Origin: an uncultured Oscillibacter sp.
GTDB lineage: Bacteria > Bacillota > Clostridia > Oscillospirales > Oscillospiraceae
DNA: 50,134 bases
Direction: 5' to 3'
NCBI GenBank assembly: GCA_910579435.1
Contig: CAJTVF010000015.1
Coordinates: forward strand, 1 to 50,134
Every line of letters begins with the position of its first letter. Position 1 is the stretch's first letter. The notes under the pieces were generated by a model. The model did not search any database. It had not been told where the DNA came from and saw nothing but the letters and a program-made list of their open reading frames with translations. Below are positions 7,401 to 16,669 of the stretch, piece after piece. Both the position numbers and the translations under genes were made by a program.

Positions 7401-8428
7401 CAGGGGGCCTCCTTTCGTGGCGCATAGTCCTCAAAATTGAGAACGGTATAGAAAATCCGCTTGTTATTCACCCACCTTTGCAGATGCCGTGTGACGGGCG
7501 GGGCGCTGGGCCGGTCATAGACCATGATGTAGGGGTCATACCCCATGCGCCGCAGCGTATTTACCCGGTAAAGGTCCTGCTCATGGGTGCTGCCGAAATT
7601 GGTGAGAACGTACACCCGCCGCCTCCGGTCATTTTTGATGTTCGTCAGCTCCGCAAAGCGGCGGAAATATGCTGTCAGGTCGGTGTCGGGATTGTCCCAG
7701 GCGAAATGCACCGCCTTGGTGCGGATTTGATTCAAAAGCGCGATATTGTCCGGCGTAGTGAGGCGGATGTCCAGGCCCTGGGAGAAGTCCACCCATGCGC
7801 GGCTCTCCGCCAGCTGTGCCAGCAGCCGCTCATGGTCCTTGCAGGCCAGCAGATTCGCGTCCAGAAGTTTGATCTCCCGCTGTCCATGCCAAAACTCGGA
7901 CAGGTCGGCCACTTGACGGCTGACCCGCCCCTCCTTCCCGCTGACAATGCAGAATCCGCAGGCCCTCGGACAACCCCGGCTTAAAAAGCCGTAGGCGGTA
8001 TCCGGGAACTGCGGATAGAGGGAGTAGTCCGGGCAGCTGTGTTCCACAGCCTCCGGCAAGTCCGGCCCTGGGCCGTAGCCGGTCCCGCCTCGGATAACCT
8101 GGGCGGCGTTGGCAACGTAGATGCTGTCCTTGGAGTATGTGTCGGTGAACACACGGCTTTTGTAGACTATATCGTACCAGCCAGCGGGCTTCCACCAGCC
8201 CACGGTATCACCCTGCCTCTTGTGGTAGGCGGACAGCTTCATCAGGCACAGGTTCGGCCAGTTATGCCCGTCCACATCTATCAGGCCGATTTTCTTGTCA
8301 TGGTCGGCAAGGTATTTGTATAGGGGATGCTGGGTTATATCGAATTTATCCGAGAGGAACGGCCTCACGCCCCGCAGTTGCAGGATGCACTTGCCGCCGT
8401 CCATCACGGCCAATTCGTCCACGTCCAT
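7400..8428 (-). CDS. VirD4 tail fused in frame to an ICE radical-SAM protein (chimera)
   Basis: Residues 1 to about 44 are the C-terminal end of a VirD4/TraG coupling protein (DGGKCILQLRGVRPFLSDKF, then TQHPLYKYLADHD). At residue 45 the sequence switches, still in frame, to a radical-SAM protein of the kind carried by clostridial ICEs (KIGLIDVDGHNWPNLCLMKL). The radical-SAM cluster motif is CPRACGFC (C-x3-C-x2-C) near residue 178. The VirD4 frame stays open upstream to about 8551 (LKELSAQLGKETIDTYNTGE) and then meets a stop, where the next fragment begins. Whether the chimera is made is unknown; the ATG at 8428 is inherited from inside VirD4. A deletion between the two ICE genes best explains it. 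Confidence 0.75.
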   Translation of the reverse strand: MDVDELAVMDGGKCILQLRGVRPFLSDKFDITQHPLYKYLADHDKKIGLIDVDGHNWPNLCLMKLSAYHKRQGDTVGWWKPAGWYDIVYKSRVFTDTYSKDSIYVANAAQVIRGGTGYGPGPDLPEAVEHSCPDYSLYPQFPDTAYGFLSRGCPRACGFCIVSGKEGRVSRQVADLSEFWHGQREIKLLDANLLACKDHERLLAQLAESRAWVDFSQGLDIRLTTPDNIALLNQIRTKAVHFAWDNPDTDLTAYFRRFAELTNIKNDRRRRVYVLTNFGSTHEQDLYRVNTLRRMGYDPYIMVYDRPSAPPVTRHLQRWVNNKRIFYTVLNFEDYAPRKEAP

Positions 8429-8555
8429 GAGCGCCTTGCCCAGCTTCTGATAATTCAGTGAGTGGGACAGCTCACGGCCCCGGCTTTCGCCGGTGTTATA
8501 GGTGTCGATGGTCTCCTTGCCCAGCTGGGCCGACAGCTCCTTCAGGCTGGCTCAG

Positions 8556-8756
8556 CTGCTCTACAAGCTGGCAGTAGAGACGGATATAGGGATCAGCGCC
8601 GTCCTGGACTGCATTCAGGTGGACACTGACTATCTGCGGAAATTACGGGCAGGCAGTGTGAAAAATGTGAAAGCCACCAATGGCCTGCTGACCTTTGAGC
8701 AGAAAGCCAGAGAGCGTGAGGAAAGTGCTGAAGGTGATGAGCAGTGGCAAGTCTGA
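8556..8756 (+). pseudogene. 3' fragment of a mobilization accessory gene
   Basis: The frame shows LAQLLYKLAVETDIGISAVL, then DTDYLRKLRAGSVKNVKATN, and ends at 8756, overlapping the GTG start of the MobP-type relaxase by 13 nt. Small proteins of this look commonly sit just before MobP relaxases; the exact family is not certain. Its 5' end is lost at about 8553, where VirD4 DNA of opposite orientation begins. The ATG at 8502 lies within VirD4 DNA and is fortuitous. Confidence 0.55.
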
Positions 8757-9374
8757 TCGTCAAGAGTCCCTACATCAAGGACGGCGATGCCGGTGGTGGC
8801 CCGGGAGGTTACTTGAAGTACATCGGGACCCGGGAAGGAGTGGAGCTGCTGCCCTCCGGCTACATGGAGTACATGGCAGAGCGCCCACGGTCCCATGGGT
8901 TGTTCGGCGATGAGGATGCTGTGGATATGAGTGCGGCTATGAAAGAGCTGAATGAGTATCCCGGCAACATCTGGACACATGTCATCTCCCTCAAGCATGA
9001 GGACGCCGAGCGGCTGGGATACGACCACGCCGCTCAGTGGCGAAATCTGATCCGTGCCCACTGCAACTATATCGTCTCTGCCATGAATATCCCGCCCAGC
9101 GACTTCCGTTGGTACGCCGCCTTTCACGATGAGGGCGGACACCCTCACATCCACATGATGGCGTGGTCGGCGAAGCCGGGACAGGCGTATCTCTCCAAGG
9201 ATGGCATCCGCAAAATCAAGTCTGCTCTGACCAGCGATATTTTTAATGCTCCATACCTACGGGCAGAAGTCCTCCTCCAGAGAAGAGCTGGTGCGCAGGG
9301 CCAGAGAGGAAATGAAAGCTCTGGCGTGGGAGATGTATACCAGCCTTGGGCGGCGTTCATCAGGGCCTCGTTGA
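8744..9374 (+). pseudogene. MobP-type relaxase, N-terminal half (frameshifted and truncated)
   Basis: The nuclease half of a MobP2/MobP3-type relaxase that would nick DNA at oriT. It has a GTG start at 8744, MASLIVKSPYIKDG, and the metal-binding histidines in GHPHIHMM near residue 131. After SDIFN (about 9247) the family continuation lies in the next frame (MLHTYGQKSSSREELVRRAR, then EEMKALAWEMYTS), which stops at 9374. One small indel therefore broke the gene. The rest of the protein is found just downstream on the opposite strand (9350-10466). Confidence 0.78.
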
Positions 9375-10466
9375 CAGGCAGTTCTGGGGCTCCATTGGCC
9401 TTGTGACCCATAGCGATTTTCTTTTCTCTGAGCTGCTGCAGCCGCTTACGGTCAATGCGGACACCGTCGGGACCAGACGGGGCCGGAGCTTGATTTTGAA
9501 AGATGTGACCCATGTGGTGAAGCAGTCTGCTCACGGATAGCATGATTGAGAGCGGTTTCAAGCTGTTCCAGCGGTCTAGAAAGAACTGCGTGTACTCGTT
9601 TCCCTGGCGGCAGACTGTGTGAACCGATAGTGGGCTTCCGCTTTGTCGTTGCGCTCCAGGTACAGCTTGCCGAGAGCGTATTGGGCATATTGGTTTCCAG
9701 TGTCAGCAGACTGCGTGAGATACTCCTCTGCTTTGAACGTGTCTCGACTTACAACCTCTCCCTCGAGATATTCCTTGCCCAATCGATAGGCCGCACGGTC
9801 GTTTCCGTTACGGGTGGCATACCCCAGCCACTGCACACCCAATTCTGGATTACGGATCTCCGGATCATCGGAGAGAAGCACCACCCCTAACTCATACTGC
9901 GCTGCGACCACACCCTGGCGAGCAGCTCGGTCGAACCAGGTCACAGCCTCCACACTGTCTTGGATTAGAACAGGCCCATCCATGTAGAGCCTGCCTGTGA
10001 GATACTGTGCGAACGGGTTGCCGCTTTGAGCTTTGCTGATGATCTGCGCCGCCGCTTCATCTCTATCTTCCATCGGGGCGGTGTCGTCTTGCGTGACCAT
10101 TCACGGCTCCCAGCAGTTGTATGGCAGGGCAGAGAACTCTGTGGACTCATCCATACTTGCATCCTCGAAAGTGACCACGCCCATACGGATGCTCTCCACC
10201 TCTTGGATGACCGCGTTCTTGATGGAGCGAAACTCCTTCTGCTGAGACAGCGGCGGACGCTGGCGCTCCCTCTCAGAATAGAAATCCTCTATCTGGCATT
10301 GGAACTCCCACCACGTTTGATAGCACTCATCGATGACAGGCAGCTGTTCCATCTGATTAACGATCTCGTCTACGATTTTCTTCACCCCTTTTGGAAGGTA
10401 ACCGTAGGTTTTCTTGCCCTTCACCGTTTTCAATTGATTGACCAGAGTCATCATCAGCAATTCCAC
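9350..10466 (-). pseudogene. MobP-type relaxase, C-terminal half, inverted and decayed
   Basis: Reading from about 10466 downward on the minus strand, the frame holds LVNQLKTVKGKKTYGYLPKG and PLSQQKEFRSIKNAVIQEV, typical middle parts of MobP relaxases, then an in-frame TGA at 10103-10101. After an ATG at 10100 come Sel1-like repeats (GNPFAQYLTGRLYMDG, QYAQYALGKLYLERNDKAEA). Near 9620 a frameshift moves the frame to QGNEYTQFFLDRWNSL and the family tail SVSRLLHHMGHIFQ with RKRLQQLREKKIAMGHKA. One nonsense codon and one frameshift make it non-functional. It meets the N-terminal half tail to tail at about 9350. Confidence 0.72.
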
Positions 10467-10713
10467 CTCCGGATGGCTGCCGAGACAAAAAACGAAAAAG
10501 ACATGCCCTGGCGGATTTCAGCTGCCGCTGGCGGTGCAGAAACCGGCTGTCTGGGAGTTTGGAACGGAAAAGGGAAGCGAACTGTGGCAAATGCAGCTAG
10601 AGGCACAAAAGGATCTGTCGAATTTTGTAGAAAAAGGCAAACAGAATTCCTATATATGAGTTGGCAGTTGTAAGAAAGGCCTGTCATAATTTGGAAGCAA
10701 AGGAGGGCGGATT
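10467..10713. other. Non-coding remnant between relaxase debris and HTH gene
   Basis: About 250 nt without a supported gene. A minus-strand frame from the relaxase (SHPEVELL) extends to about 10527 before a stop. The remainder shows no recognisable feature apart from the AAAGGAGG ribosome site of the next gene near 10700. Confidence 0.5.
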
Positions 10714-11004
10714 ATGGCAGTGACAGTGCACAGCTACATTGCTAAATTACTCTCAACATACGAAGAGGCCACAGACGAGCCGCATTCCAAAATTGCAGGT
10801 GAAATGGAGATTCCGGTATCGAATTACTACCTATATCGGAACGGCAAGGGAAACCCCACAGCGAAAACCATAGACAAAATCATAGCGGTTATTCAGCTGA
10901 AGCGCCCTGACGTCATCATAAAAGCGTCCGAATGGTATCTTCAGCAGCTGAATTTGGAATGCAGAGGGACCAGAGACTCAGCCGCGCCGGATAGGGAGGG
11001 ATGA
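10714..11004 (+). CDS. Small helix-turn-helix DNA-binding protein
   Basis: A 96-residue protein whose first 60 residues look like an XRE-type helix-turn-helix (SKIAGEMEIPVSNYYLYRNG, then PTAKTIDKIIAVIQ). The tail carries no recognised domain. AAAGGAGG lies 9 nt before the ATG. It is followed after one base by the TTG start of the next gene, so the two form an operon. It may regulate the decayed mobile element next to it; the target is unknown. Confidence 0.65.
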   Translation: MAVTVHSYIAKLLSTYEEATDEPHSKIAGEMEIPVSNYYLYRNGKGNPTAKTIDKIIAVIQLKRPDVIIKASEWYLQQLNLECRGTRDSAAPDREG

Positions 11005-11005
11005 T

Positions 11006-11218
11006 TTGTACATTTTCAAGGTAGTAGAGACAAGGGATATTGATATTCACCGTATATCGTATGGGATCGTGGCGGATGATGGCAATGGGCATGCCGCGGT
11101 AGTACCCAACATATCCTGCGACAAGGCTTTCGTCACTCGGCTGGCTGAACGATGCGCAAGGGGACAACTGGCCCCGGAACAGCTCCTTGACGTAGTCATG
11201 GACGCACTGCTGCTGTGA
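11006..11218 (+). CDS. DUF6514-like small protein
   Basis: A 70-residue protein resembling the clostridial DUF6514 family: an YGI core (SYGIVADDGNGHAAVVPNIS), a middle with conserved leucines and cysteine (FVTRLAERCARGQLAPEQL) and LLDVVMDALL at the end. The TTG start at 11006 is chosen because AGGGAGG precedes it with proper spacing and no ATG fits. Function is unknown. It is co-transcribed with the HTH gene. Confidence 0.6.
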   Translation: MYIFKVVETRDIDIHRISYGIVADDGNGHAAVVPNISCDKAFVTRLAERCARGQLAPEQLLDVVMDALLL

Positions 11219-11224
11219 ATCGGA

Positions 11225-11279
11225 CAATCAAAGTCCCGTGAAACCATGGGATTTTACGGGACTTCGTGCCGCTTGATTG
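11225..11279 (+). terminator. Nested inverted repeat after the HTH/DUF6514 operon
   Basis: An inner stem AAGTCCCGT..ACGGGACTT (11231-11264, one mismatch) lies within an outer CAATCAA / TTGATTG pair (11225-11279). No T-run follows, so it is a stem-loop at the operon end rather than a textbook terminator. Confidence 0.4.
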
Positions 11280-11426
11280 GCATTTACGGATGGAGCTGCG
11301 CCAATGCACAGGGGGCGGCCATCGGCCGCTAAGAAACGGGTGCTTTGCTTGCAACTTCGGTCAGCGCCTATAAATAATGATTAGAAAGCAGCGGTAACCC
11401 TACATAAGACAAGCCGTGATTGATTG

Positions 11427-11457
11427 GGGGATTTCATCTTTTGGTGAAATCCCCTTT
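11427..11457 (+). terminator. Rho-independent terminator
   Basis: GGGGATTTCA and TGAAATCCCC form a perfect 10-bp stem with an 8-nt loop, followed by TTT. Confidence 0.6.
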
Positions 11458-11473
11458 GACAAATGGCCTCCTG

Positions 11474-11508
11474 AAAGAGCGTGCCGTTTCCTGCGGCATG
11501 CTCTTTTT
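11474..11508 (+). terminator. Second rho-independent terminator
   Basis: AAAGAGCGTGCCG pairs with CGGCATGCTCTTT (one mismatch), running into TTTTT. It lies 17 nt after the previous terminator, giving a tandem stop. Confidence 0.6.
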
Positions 11509-11826
11509 CGCGGATCTTACCGCTTCTTGCCGCAGAAATTCTCCATGCCCCGATTACCGCAAATACCGCTGTGGTCCGAGAACGGCAGAAAGGCATGGTT
11601 TTCCTCCATGGAACCTGGCCCCTGCTTCCCAAACCGCGCAAGAACCGCCTCCCGGAAAAAAGCCCAAAGCCGGCGAAATTTACCGCCCAATTTTTGGCCC
11701 CGATTTGGAGGTTCATGCTATGGATTTTCGCAAAAATCTATGATACAATAACTCTGTTTACGTTGCGGCTGGAATTCATAAAGGATACGGTTACGGGGGC
11801 GGCCCCGGACCTGGAAGGAGCCCTCC

Positions 11827-12666
11827 ATGATCAAAATTACCACAGACAGCACCAGCGATCTGCCGGCGCGGCTGCTGGAGCAATACGATATCACCGTCTT
11901 CCCCCTGGGCATCGTCAAGGCCGGAAAGCTCTACCGCGACGGCGTGGACATCCGCACGGCGGACATTGCCGCCCATGTGGACGCCGGAGGGGAGATCACC
12001 ACCACCAACGCCGTCAATGTCTCGGATTACGAGGACGCGTTCCGGGCGCTGATGGAGCGGTATGACGCCGTAATCCATATCAACATCGGCAGCGGCTTCT
12101 CCTGCTGCCACCAGAACGCCAAGCTGGCCGCGGAGGAGGTGCCGGAGGTCTACGTGGTGGACTCCGGAAACCTGACCGTGGGCCACGGCATGATGGTCCT
12201 GGCCGCCGCGGAGGCCGCCCGGGCGGGGAAGTCCGTCACGGAGATCCTGAGCCTGTTGGAGGGCATGGTCCCCAGGCTGGAGACCAGCTTTGTGCTGGAC
12301 CGGCTGGATTATATGAAGAAGGGCGGGCGCTGCTCCGCCGTCACCGCCCTGGGGGCGAACCTGCTGAAGCTCCACCCCTGCGTGGAGGTCATCGACGGCA
12401 GGATGTCCGTAACCAAGAAATACCGGGGGAACATCGCCAAGGTGGTGGCGGACTACGTGCGTGAGCGGCTCCGGGACCGGACGGACCTGGATTTCAGCCG
12501 GATCTTCCTGGTGGATACCTGCCCGGGAGACGAGCTGGCGGGGATCGCCCGGGAGATTATCCGGGAGGACGGCCGGTTCGGCGAGATTCTGGAGGCCAAG
12601 GCGGGCTGTACGATTTTCTGCCACTGCGGGCCCAACACGCTGGGGCTGATCCTTCTGCGGAAGTAA
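11827..12666 (+). CDS. DegV family fatty-acid-binding protein
   Basis: A 279-residue DegV protein. Members bind fatty acids, in some species as FakB subunits feeding the FakA kinase. The family start ITTDSTSDLP, the central INIGSGFSCCHQNA, SFVLDRLDYMKKGGRCS and the end CHCGPNTLGLILL are all present and length is normal. AAGGAG is placed 8 nt before the ATG. It stands alone, with terminators on both sides. The exact ligand is unknown and no fakA is next to it. Confidence 0.92.
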   Translation: MIKITTDSTSDLPARLLEQYDITVFPLGIVKAGKLYRDGVDIRTADIAAHVDAGGEITTTNAVNVSDYEDAFRALMERYDAVIHINIGSGFSCCHQNAKLAAEEVPEVYVVDSGNLTVGHGMMVLAAAEAARAGKSVTEILSLLEGMVPRLETSFVLDRLDYMKKGGRCSAVTALGANLLKLHPCVEVIDGRMSVTKKYRGNIAKVVADYVRERLRDRTDLDFSRIFLVDTCPGDELAGIAREIIREDGRFGEILEAKAGCTIFCHCGPNTLGLILLRK

Positions 12667-12678
12667 TTGAGAATAGGA

Positions 12679-12708
12679 AACGGCGGGCCGAAAGGCCCGC
12701 CGTTTTTT
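12679..12708 (+). terminator. Terminator of the DegV gene
   Basis: AACGGCGGGCC-GAAA-GGCCCGCCG followed by TTTTTT; a stable GNRA-type loop. It lies 13 nt after the stop. Confidence 0.9.
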
Positions 12709-12820
12709 GAGACGCTTCGTTGACGCAGCTCTTCGTTGCCGTCGCTTCAGCCTGGTAAATCACCAGACCCTCAGAGCGAGTGAACGCTTTTTTGGTTCCT
12801 TTTTTCTCGAAAAAAGGAAC

Positions 12821-14599
12821 TCAGTTGTCCCAGTCGATATACTCGAAGCCCGTGGCGGGAACGATGCCGTGCTCCGGGAACTCCGCCCCCTCCAGCACAA
12901 AGGTGTAGCGGATATGGTCCCGGACGTCCAGCAGCACCGCCAGAGGCACCTCCGAGGCGTTGAAGTCCAGATAACCCAGGCTGTTTTCCATGCGGACGTA
13001 GTAGTGGGTGTCGCCGCCGATGACCGCGCTGCGGATCTCGGCCACGACGCCCTCCTGCTCCTGGGCGTTCCCGGCGGCGGGGGCCTGCTCTCCGGCGGCA
13101 ATGAGCCCCCGGTGGGCCAGGGTCTGGCGGTAGTTGGTCTCGCACTCCGCCACGGTGCTGCCCGTGGATACCACGTCGTACTGCTGGACGTTGACCATGG
13201 CGAACATCTTCACCAGCCCGTCCGCGCCCTTGAGGGCCATGAAGTAGCTGGGCTGGCCCGCGATGTTCAGCAGCAGGGGGAAGGTGGCCTCATAGCGCAT
13301 CTGCTGGACCTGGCTTTCCGCGGAGGCCTTGGCGGAGTTCTCCGTGGCGCCGGCGCAGGGGTAAAACTTCGTCTCCTTGGTCCGCTGGTTGGAGAGGATG
13401 AAGCCGATGTTGGACTGGTCCGAGGTGACGGAGGTGACGCCGGTGTACATATATACATCGTCGTCTATGGCAATATAATTCCAGCCGTCTGTGGTGACGG
13501 TCACGTCCTTCTGTCCGAATATAGAGTTCAAAAAGCCGTTGTGGTACATGCCATAGAAATCATACTGCTGCATGATGATGTCATAGGAGTACAGCCGGTC
13601 CACCCAGCTGGGGACCTGCTCGTAATACTCGCTCTCGCCGGTGACGGCGTTTACCAGCACCGCGCCCCTCACGTCCACGCCGCCGAAGAGGCCGATGGTC
13701 CGCACGATCCGGGGGCAGACCCAATAGGGCGTGCCCTCCTCGTCAATCTCGAAGACCAGCTCGTCAAACATCATGGTGGGGTAGCGGAAGCGGAGGTGAC
13801 GGTAAAGGTTCCGCCCGAAGTGCTCCGCGATGGTGTATTTCATGCCCTCCGGCAGGCGGACCACCTCCGCCTCCTGGCTCACCATGTCGATGATGATATA
13901 GGCGGGCAGGCCGTCGCCCCGGTTGGTGAACCACTTGATGAGGTCCCCATAGCGCAGGGAGGTGACCCGGACCGGGCGGCCCTGGTAGTTAATCTGGGTG
14001 TAGGTGGGCAGAATTTCGAACTGGGACACCATGTCCGCCAGCTCGCCCAGCTTCCGGGTGCCCAGCTGGGCGGCGGAGTCCGCGTCCAGCATGGGAATCT
14101 GGTCATAGCTGATTTCCTCCACCTCGGCGGTGAAGTCCCCGGACTGGATGGAGAGCAGCTTGGAATAGCTCCCCGCCCGGAGGACCACCCAGCTGGAGAG
14201 GGCCCCCAGGGCCAGGGTGGCAATCAGCAGGAGAACCGCTAGGAAGGGAATGGCGCACTGCTTGCGGACAAAGTGAAAGTAGCCTGTGACGCCGCCGTCG
14301 GTCTGGAAGCCGGAGGTGAAGACGGCGCAGACGCAGTACACGGCGCAGAGGAGGAAGACAAAGACGTAAAACTCCTCGGCGTGGAGGTTCAGGGCGGGAA
14401 GCTCCAGATAGAAGTAGACCAGGCCGAACACCAGGGTCACCAGCAGGTTGGTAACGGTGCGGCTGAAGGCGCTGCCCATGGCGCGGCGGGGCTTCCGGGG
14501 CTTGCGGGGGCGGGGGTTGGGGTTCGCGCCCTGGAAGCTTTCGGGGTTGAAGCCGCCGCCAAAGGCGCTGGAACCGCCGAACTGAAATGTAAAGGGCAT
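12821..14599 (-). CDS. Membrane protein with large extracytoplasmic domain, unknown function
   Basis: I cannot name the family. The 592-residue product begins with a Gly/Pro/basic segment (PNPRPRKPRKPRR), then has about three membrane helices at roughly residues 48-70, 78-95 and 112-140. A long domain of about 450 residues follows, rich in beta structure with repeated DGWNYIAIDDDVYMYTG-like segments and ending in FEYIDWDN. The large C-terminal part should lie outside the membrane. AGGAGGGC precedes the ATG. It is the first of a minus-strand series with no gene overlap; the bactofilin gene upstream is about 150 nt away behind a hairpin. Confidence 0.8.
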   Translation of the reverse strand: MPFTFQFGGSSAFGGGFNPESFQGANPNPRPRKPRKPRRAMGSAFSRTVTNLLVTLVFGLVYFYLELPALNLHAEEFYVFVFLLCAVYCVCAVFTSGFQTDGGVTGYFHFVRKQCAIPFLAVLLLIATLALGALSSWVVLRAGSYSKLLSIQSGDFTAEVEEISYDQIPMLDADSAAQLGTRKLGELADMVSQFEILPTYTQINYQGRPVRVTSLRYGDLIKWFTNRGDGLPAYIIIDMVSQEAEVVRLPEGMKYTIAEHFGRNLYRHLRFRYPTMMFDELVFEIDEEGTPYWVCPRIVRTIGLFGGVDVRGAVLVNAVTGESEYYEQVPSWVDRLYSYDIIMQQYDFYGMYHNGFLNSIFGQKDVTVTTDGWNYIAIDDDVYMYTGVTSVTSDQSNIGFILSNQRTKETKFYPCAGATENSAKASAESQVQQMRYEATFPLLLNIAGQPSYFMALKGADGLVKMFAMVNVQQYDVVSTGSTVAECETNYRQTLAHRGLIAAGEQAPAAGNAQEQEGVVAEIRSAVIGGDTHYYVRMENSLGYLDFNASEVPLAVLLDVRDHIRYTFVLEGAEFPEHGIVPATGFEYIDWDN

Positions 14600-14666
14600 G
14601 AAAAGCCCTCCTTTCCTTTTCTCTTTTCACAGTATTTTACAGAAAAAGTGTGAACAAATCAAGTTT

Positions 14667-14703
14667 GCCCCATCCGGCGAAAAGTATTTTCACCGGACGG
14701 GGC
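14667..14703 (-). terminator. Hairpin after the bactofilin gene
   Basis: GCCCCATCCGG / CCGGACGGGGC form an 11-bp stem with one mismatch about 45 nt after the bactofilin stop. Only short T-runs lie near it (TTTT on the plus side), so termination strength is uncertain. Confidence 0.5.
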
Positions 14704-14747
14704 AGGTTTTGTTCTCTGGCTGCGGCGGCTGGGACGGATGTAACCCC

Positions 14748-15242
14748 TCAGTCCTCCGGCTCCTCGGCCTTCTTCTCCACGGGCTTGGACGGCTTGAGGC
14801 CGTCCACATGGGGCTTGGACGCCTGCTCGGGGAGCATGGTGGTCCGGCCGTTGAGGCGGCCGCCGTTTTCAATGACGAAGGAGACGGTGGTCACATCGCC
14901 GTTGATGGTGCCGGTTCGTTCCAGCTGCACGTGGTCGTGGGAGACCAGATTGCCTTCCACCTGGCCGGCGATGCGGATCACGTCGGCTTCCACGGGGCCT
15001 TTCACCATGCCGGTAGCGGTCACGATGACATAGCCCTTCAGGTTGACCTCGCCTTCCACGGTGCCTTCGATCTGGACCACGCCCTCGCCGCTGAGCTTGC
15101 CGGAGACCACCAGGTCCTTGGCTATGACGGTATTGCTCCTGGGCTCGGGGAGCTCGGGGATATCGGCGCTTTCCCGCTGGTCATGATCGGTTTGGGGCTC
15201 CACCGCAGGAGCGGTCTTGGTCTGTCCTCCAAAAAAAGCCAT
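14748..15242 (-). CDS. Bactofilin family polymer-forming protein
   Basis: A 164-residue bactofilin, a cytoskeletal filament-forming protein that assembles without nucleotide and scaffolds cell-wall or membrane processes. A disordered acidic N-terminus (to about residue 38) leads to the beta-helix core starting NTVIAKDLVVSGKLSGEG, with regular rungs (VQIEGTVEGEV, VRIAGQVEGNL-like, GTINGDV). A charged proline-lysine tail ends the protein. ATG at 15242 is preferred over the in-frame GTG at 15251, because GAGGTG is then spaced correctly. Confidence 0.9.
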   Translation of the reverse strand: MAFFGGQTKTAPAVEPQTDHDQRESADIPELPEPRSNTVIAKDLVVSGKLSGEGVVQIEGTVEGEVNLKGYVIVTATGMVKGPVEADVIRIAGQVEGNLVSHDHVQLERTGTINGDVTTVSFVIENGGRLNGRTTMLPEQASKPHVDGLKPSKPVEKKAEEPED

Positions 15243-15424
15243 TTCATTCACCTCGTTCGCGAAATTAAAGTTAGTATATCATAATTCGATTGGGATTACA
15301 AGTCTTGGGATGGGACAAACTCCCCGGGAGGCTGCCAAAAAAGAGGGGCGAATTTTGGCAGGGCGGAGGAGAAAACAGGCGGGAGGAGTCGAATGGGGGG
15401 CCGGAGCCTGTTTTCAGACAGACG

Positions 15425-16549
15425 CTAGCGCCCGGCCCGCCGGATCATGCGGACGCCGCGCGTCAGCATGGGCAGGGCGAACAGCAGCAGCGCGCCGTAG
15501 CAGATGGCGCCATAGCCCTTGTCAATGAGCTCCGTCAGGCCGAAGGTGGAGACGCAGATCCCCAGGGCCGTCACCGCCCCGGTGATGAGCGGGCGGGCCA
15601 GCCATGTCCAGGAGGAAGGGTCCGTCCCGGCGGGAGGATACCGGCCCGGCCCGCAGGACCGGAACAGGGCCCGCTCAATCCGGTCCTCCAGGGCCTTGAT
15701 GAACCCGGCGGCGGTCTCGATGAGCGTGCCGAAGAGGACGATCTCAAAGAGAAGATAGAGCCAGGGCATATCCAGCCGCTGGAAAATCGCCGTCACCGGC
15801 GTCTCGGAGGCCAGGACCGCCGGGAAGTCGCAGCCCATGGCCAGCAGCAGTGGCAGGGCGGGAGCCGCCCCCAAAAGCCCCGCCAGGATTCCGCAGGTCA
15901 CGGCCTCCCGGCGGGTTTGGAGATCCCGGAGGGTGTAGAGAATCATGGAGACGCAGATGAGATTATAGGAGGCGTAGCGCAGGCCGCCGGAGAGCCAGCC
16001 AGGGCGGATTTCCCCCCGCCGGAGCTCGGCGGCGACGGCGTCCCCGAAGCGCAGGAAGACGGCGGCGAGAAAGAGGAGGAAGACGGCATAGAGGACATAG
16101 GCCCAGAGGGACAGGGCTTTCTCAATGGCCTCCGTGCCCCGCAGCACCAGGAGAACCACGCCGAGGGAGAGGAGGGCCACGCCTGACCAGGGAGGCAGGC
16201 CCGTCAGGGCGTGGACCATGGCGGCGGCGGTGGCGTTGACCACCCCCAGGACCAGGAGGAGCATGGCGTAAAAGCAGAGGTCGTAAAGAAACCCGGCCCG
16301 GCCCAGGAGGCGGCGCATCATGGAGCCGTAGTCATAGGTGCGGAAGACCCGGACGAACTCAAAGGTGACGGCGCAGAGCGCGGCCCACCCCGCCGCCGCC
16401 GCCGCCAGGGCCAGCACTCCGCCCAGCAGGCCGCGGCTCCCGAAATACCGGGCAATCTCCGCTCCGGTGCCGTAGCCGCCGCCGATCAGCACGGATTGGA
16501 AGACCAGGCCGGGGGTCAGATACCAGGTCCAGTTCCGCCGTTTGTTCAT
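15425..16549 (-). CDS. YkvI-like membrane carrier (APC superfamily)
   Basis: A polytopic membrane protein of 374 residues with about ten hydrophobic helices. The start SVLIGGGYGTGAEIARYFGS, with a glycine-rich unwound-helix motif, and the pattern of helices resemble YkvI-family proteins of the amino-acid/polyamine/cation carrier superfamily. Substrate is unknown. AGGAGG lies before the ATG. It stands alone between the bactofilin gene and the divergent LysM-GH18 gene. Confidence 0.75.
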   Translation of the reverse strand: MNKRRNWTWYLTPGLVFQSVLIGGGYGTGAEIARYFGSRGLLGGVLALAAAAAGWAALCAVTFEFVRVFRTYDYGSMMRRLLGRAGFLYDLCFYAMLLLVLGVVNATAAAMVHALTGLPPWSGVALLSLGVVLLVLRGTEAIEKALSLWAYVLYAVFLLFLAAVFLRFGDAVAAELRRGEIRPGWLSGGLRYASYNLICVSMILYTLRDLQTRREAVTCGILAGLLGAAPALPLLLAMGCDFPAVLASETPVTAIFQRLDMPWLYLLFEIVLFGTLIETAAGFIKALEDRIERALFRSCGPGRYPPAGTDPSSWTWLARPLITGAVTALGICVSTFGLTELIDKGYGAICYGALLLFALPMLTRGVRMIRRAGR

Positions 16550-16669
16550 CCGCGAAGCCTCCTTGTCCTTTTGCTTTGACTATATGGCGGCGCACCGCCG
16601 GGTATGCGGGAAAGTTCGCATAGGGGACAAAGGGGCGGACATAGGGTTTTGCGAAAGAGGTGATGCTTT

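Larger units (their letters stand above)
11280..11826. other. Long intergenic stretch before degV
   Basis: No gene is supported in about 550 nt. It contains two successive terminator hairpins (listed separately) and, near 11740, TATGATACAAT with a weak upstream -35, a plausible degV promoter. It marks the change from imported DNA to ordinary chromosome. Confidence 0.5.

Noticed and set aside
12707..14242. 511-codon plus-strand open frame opposite the membrane protein gene
   Set aside because: Shadow frame; starts inside a terminator region and lacks a ribosome site.
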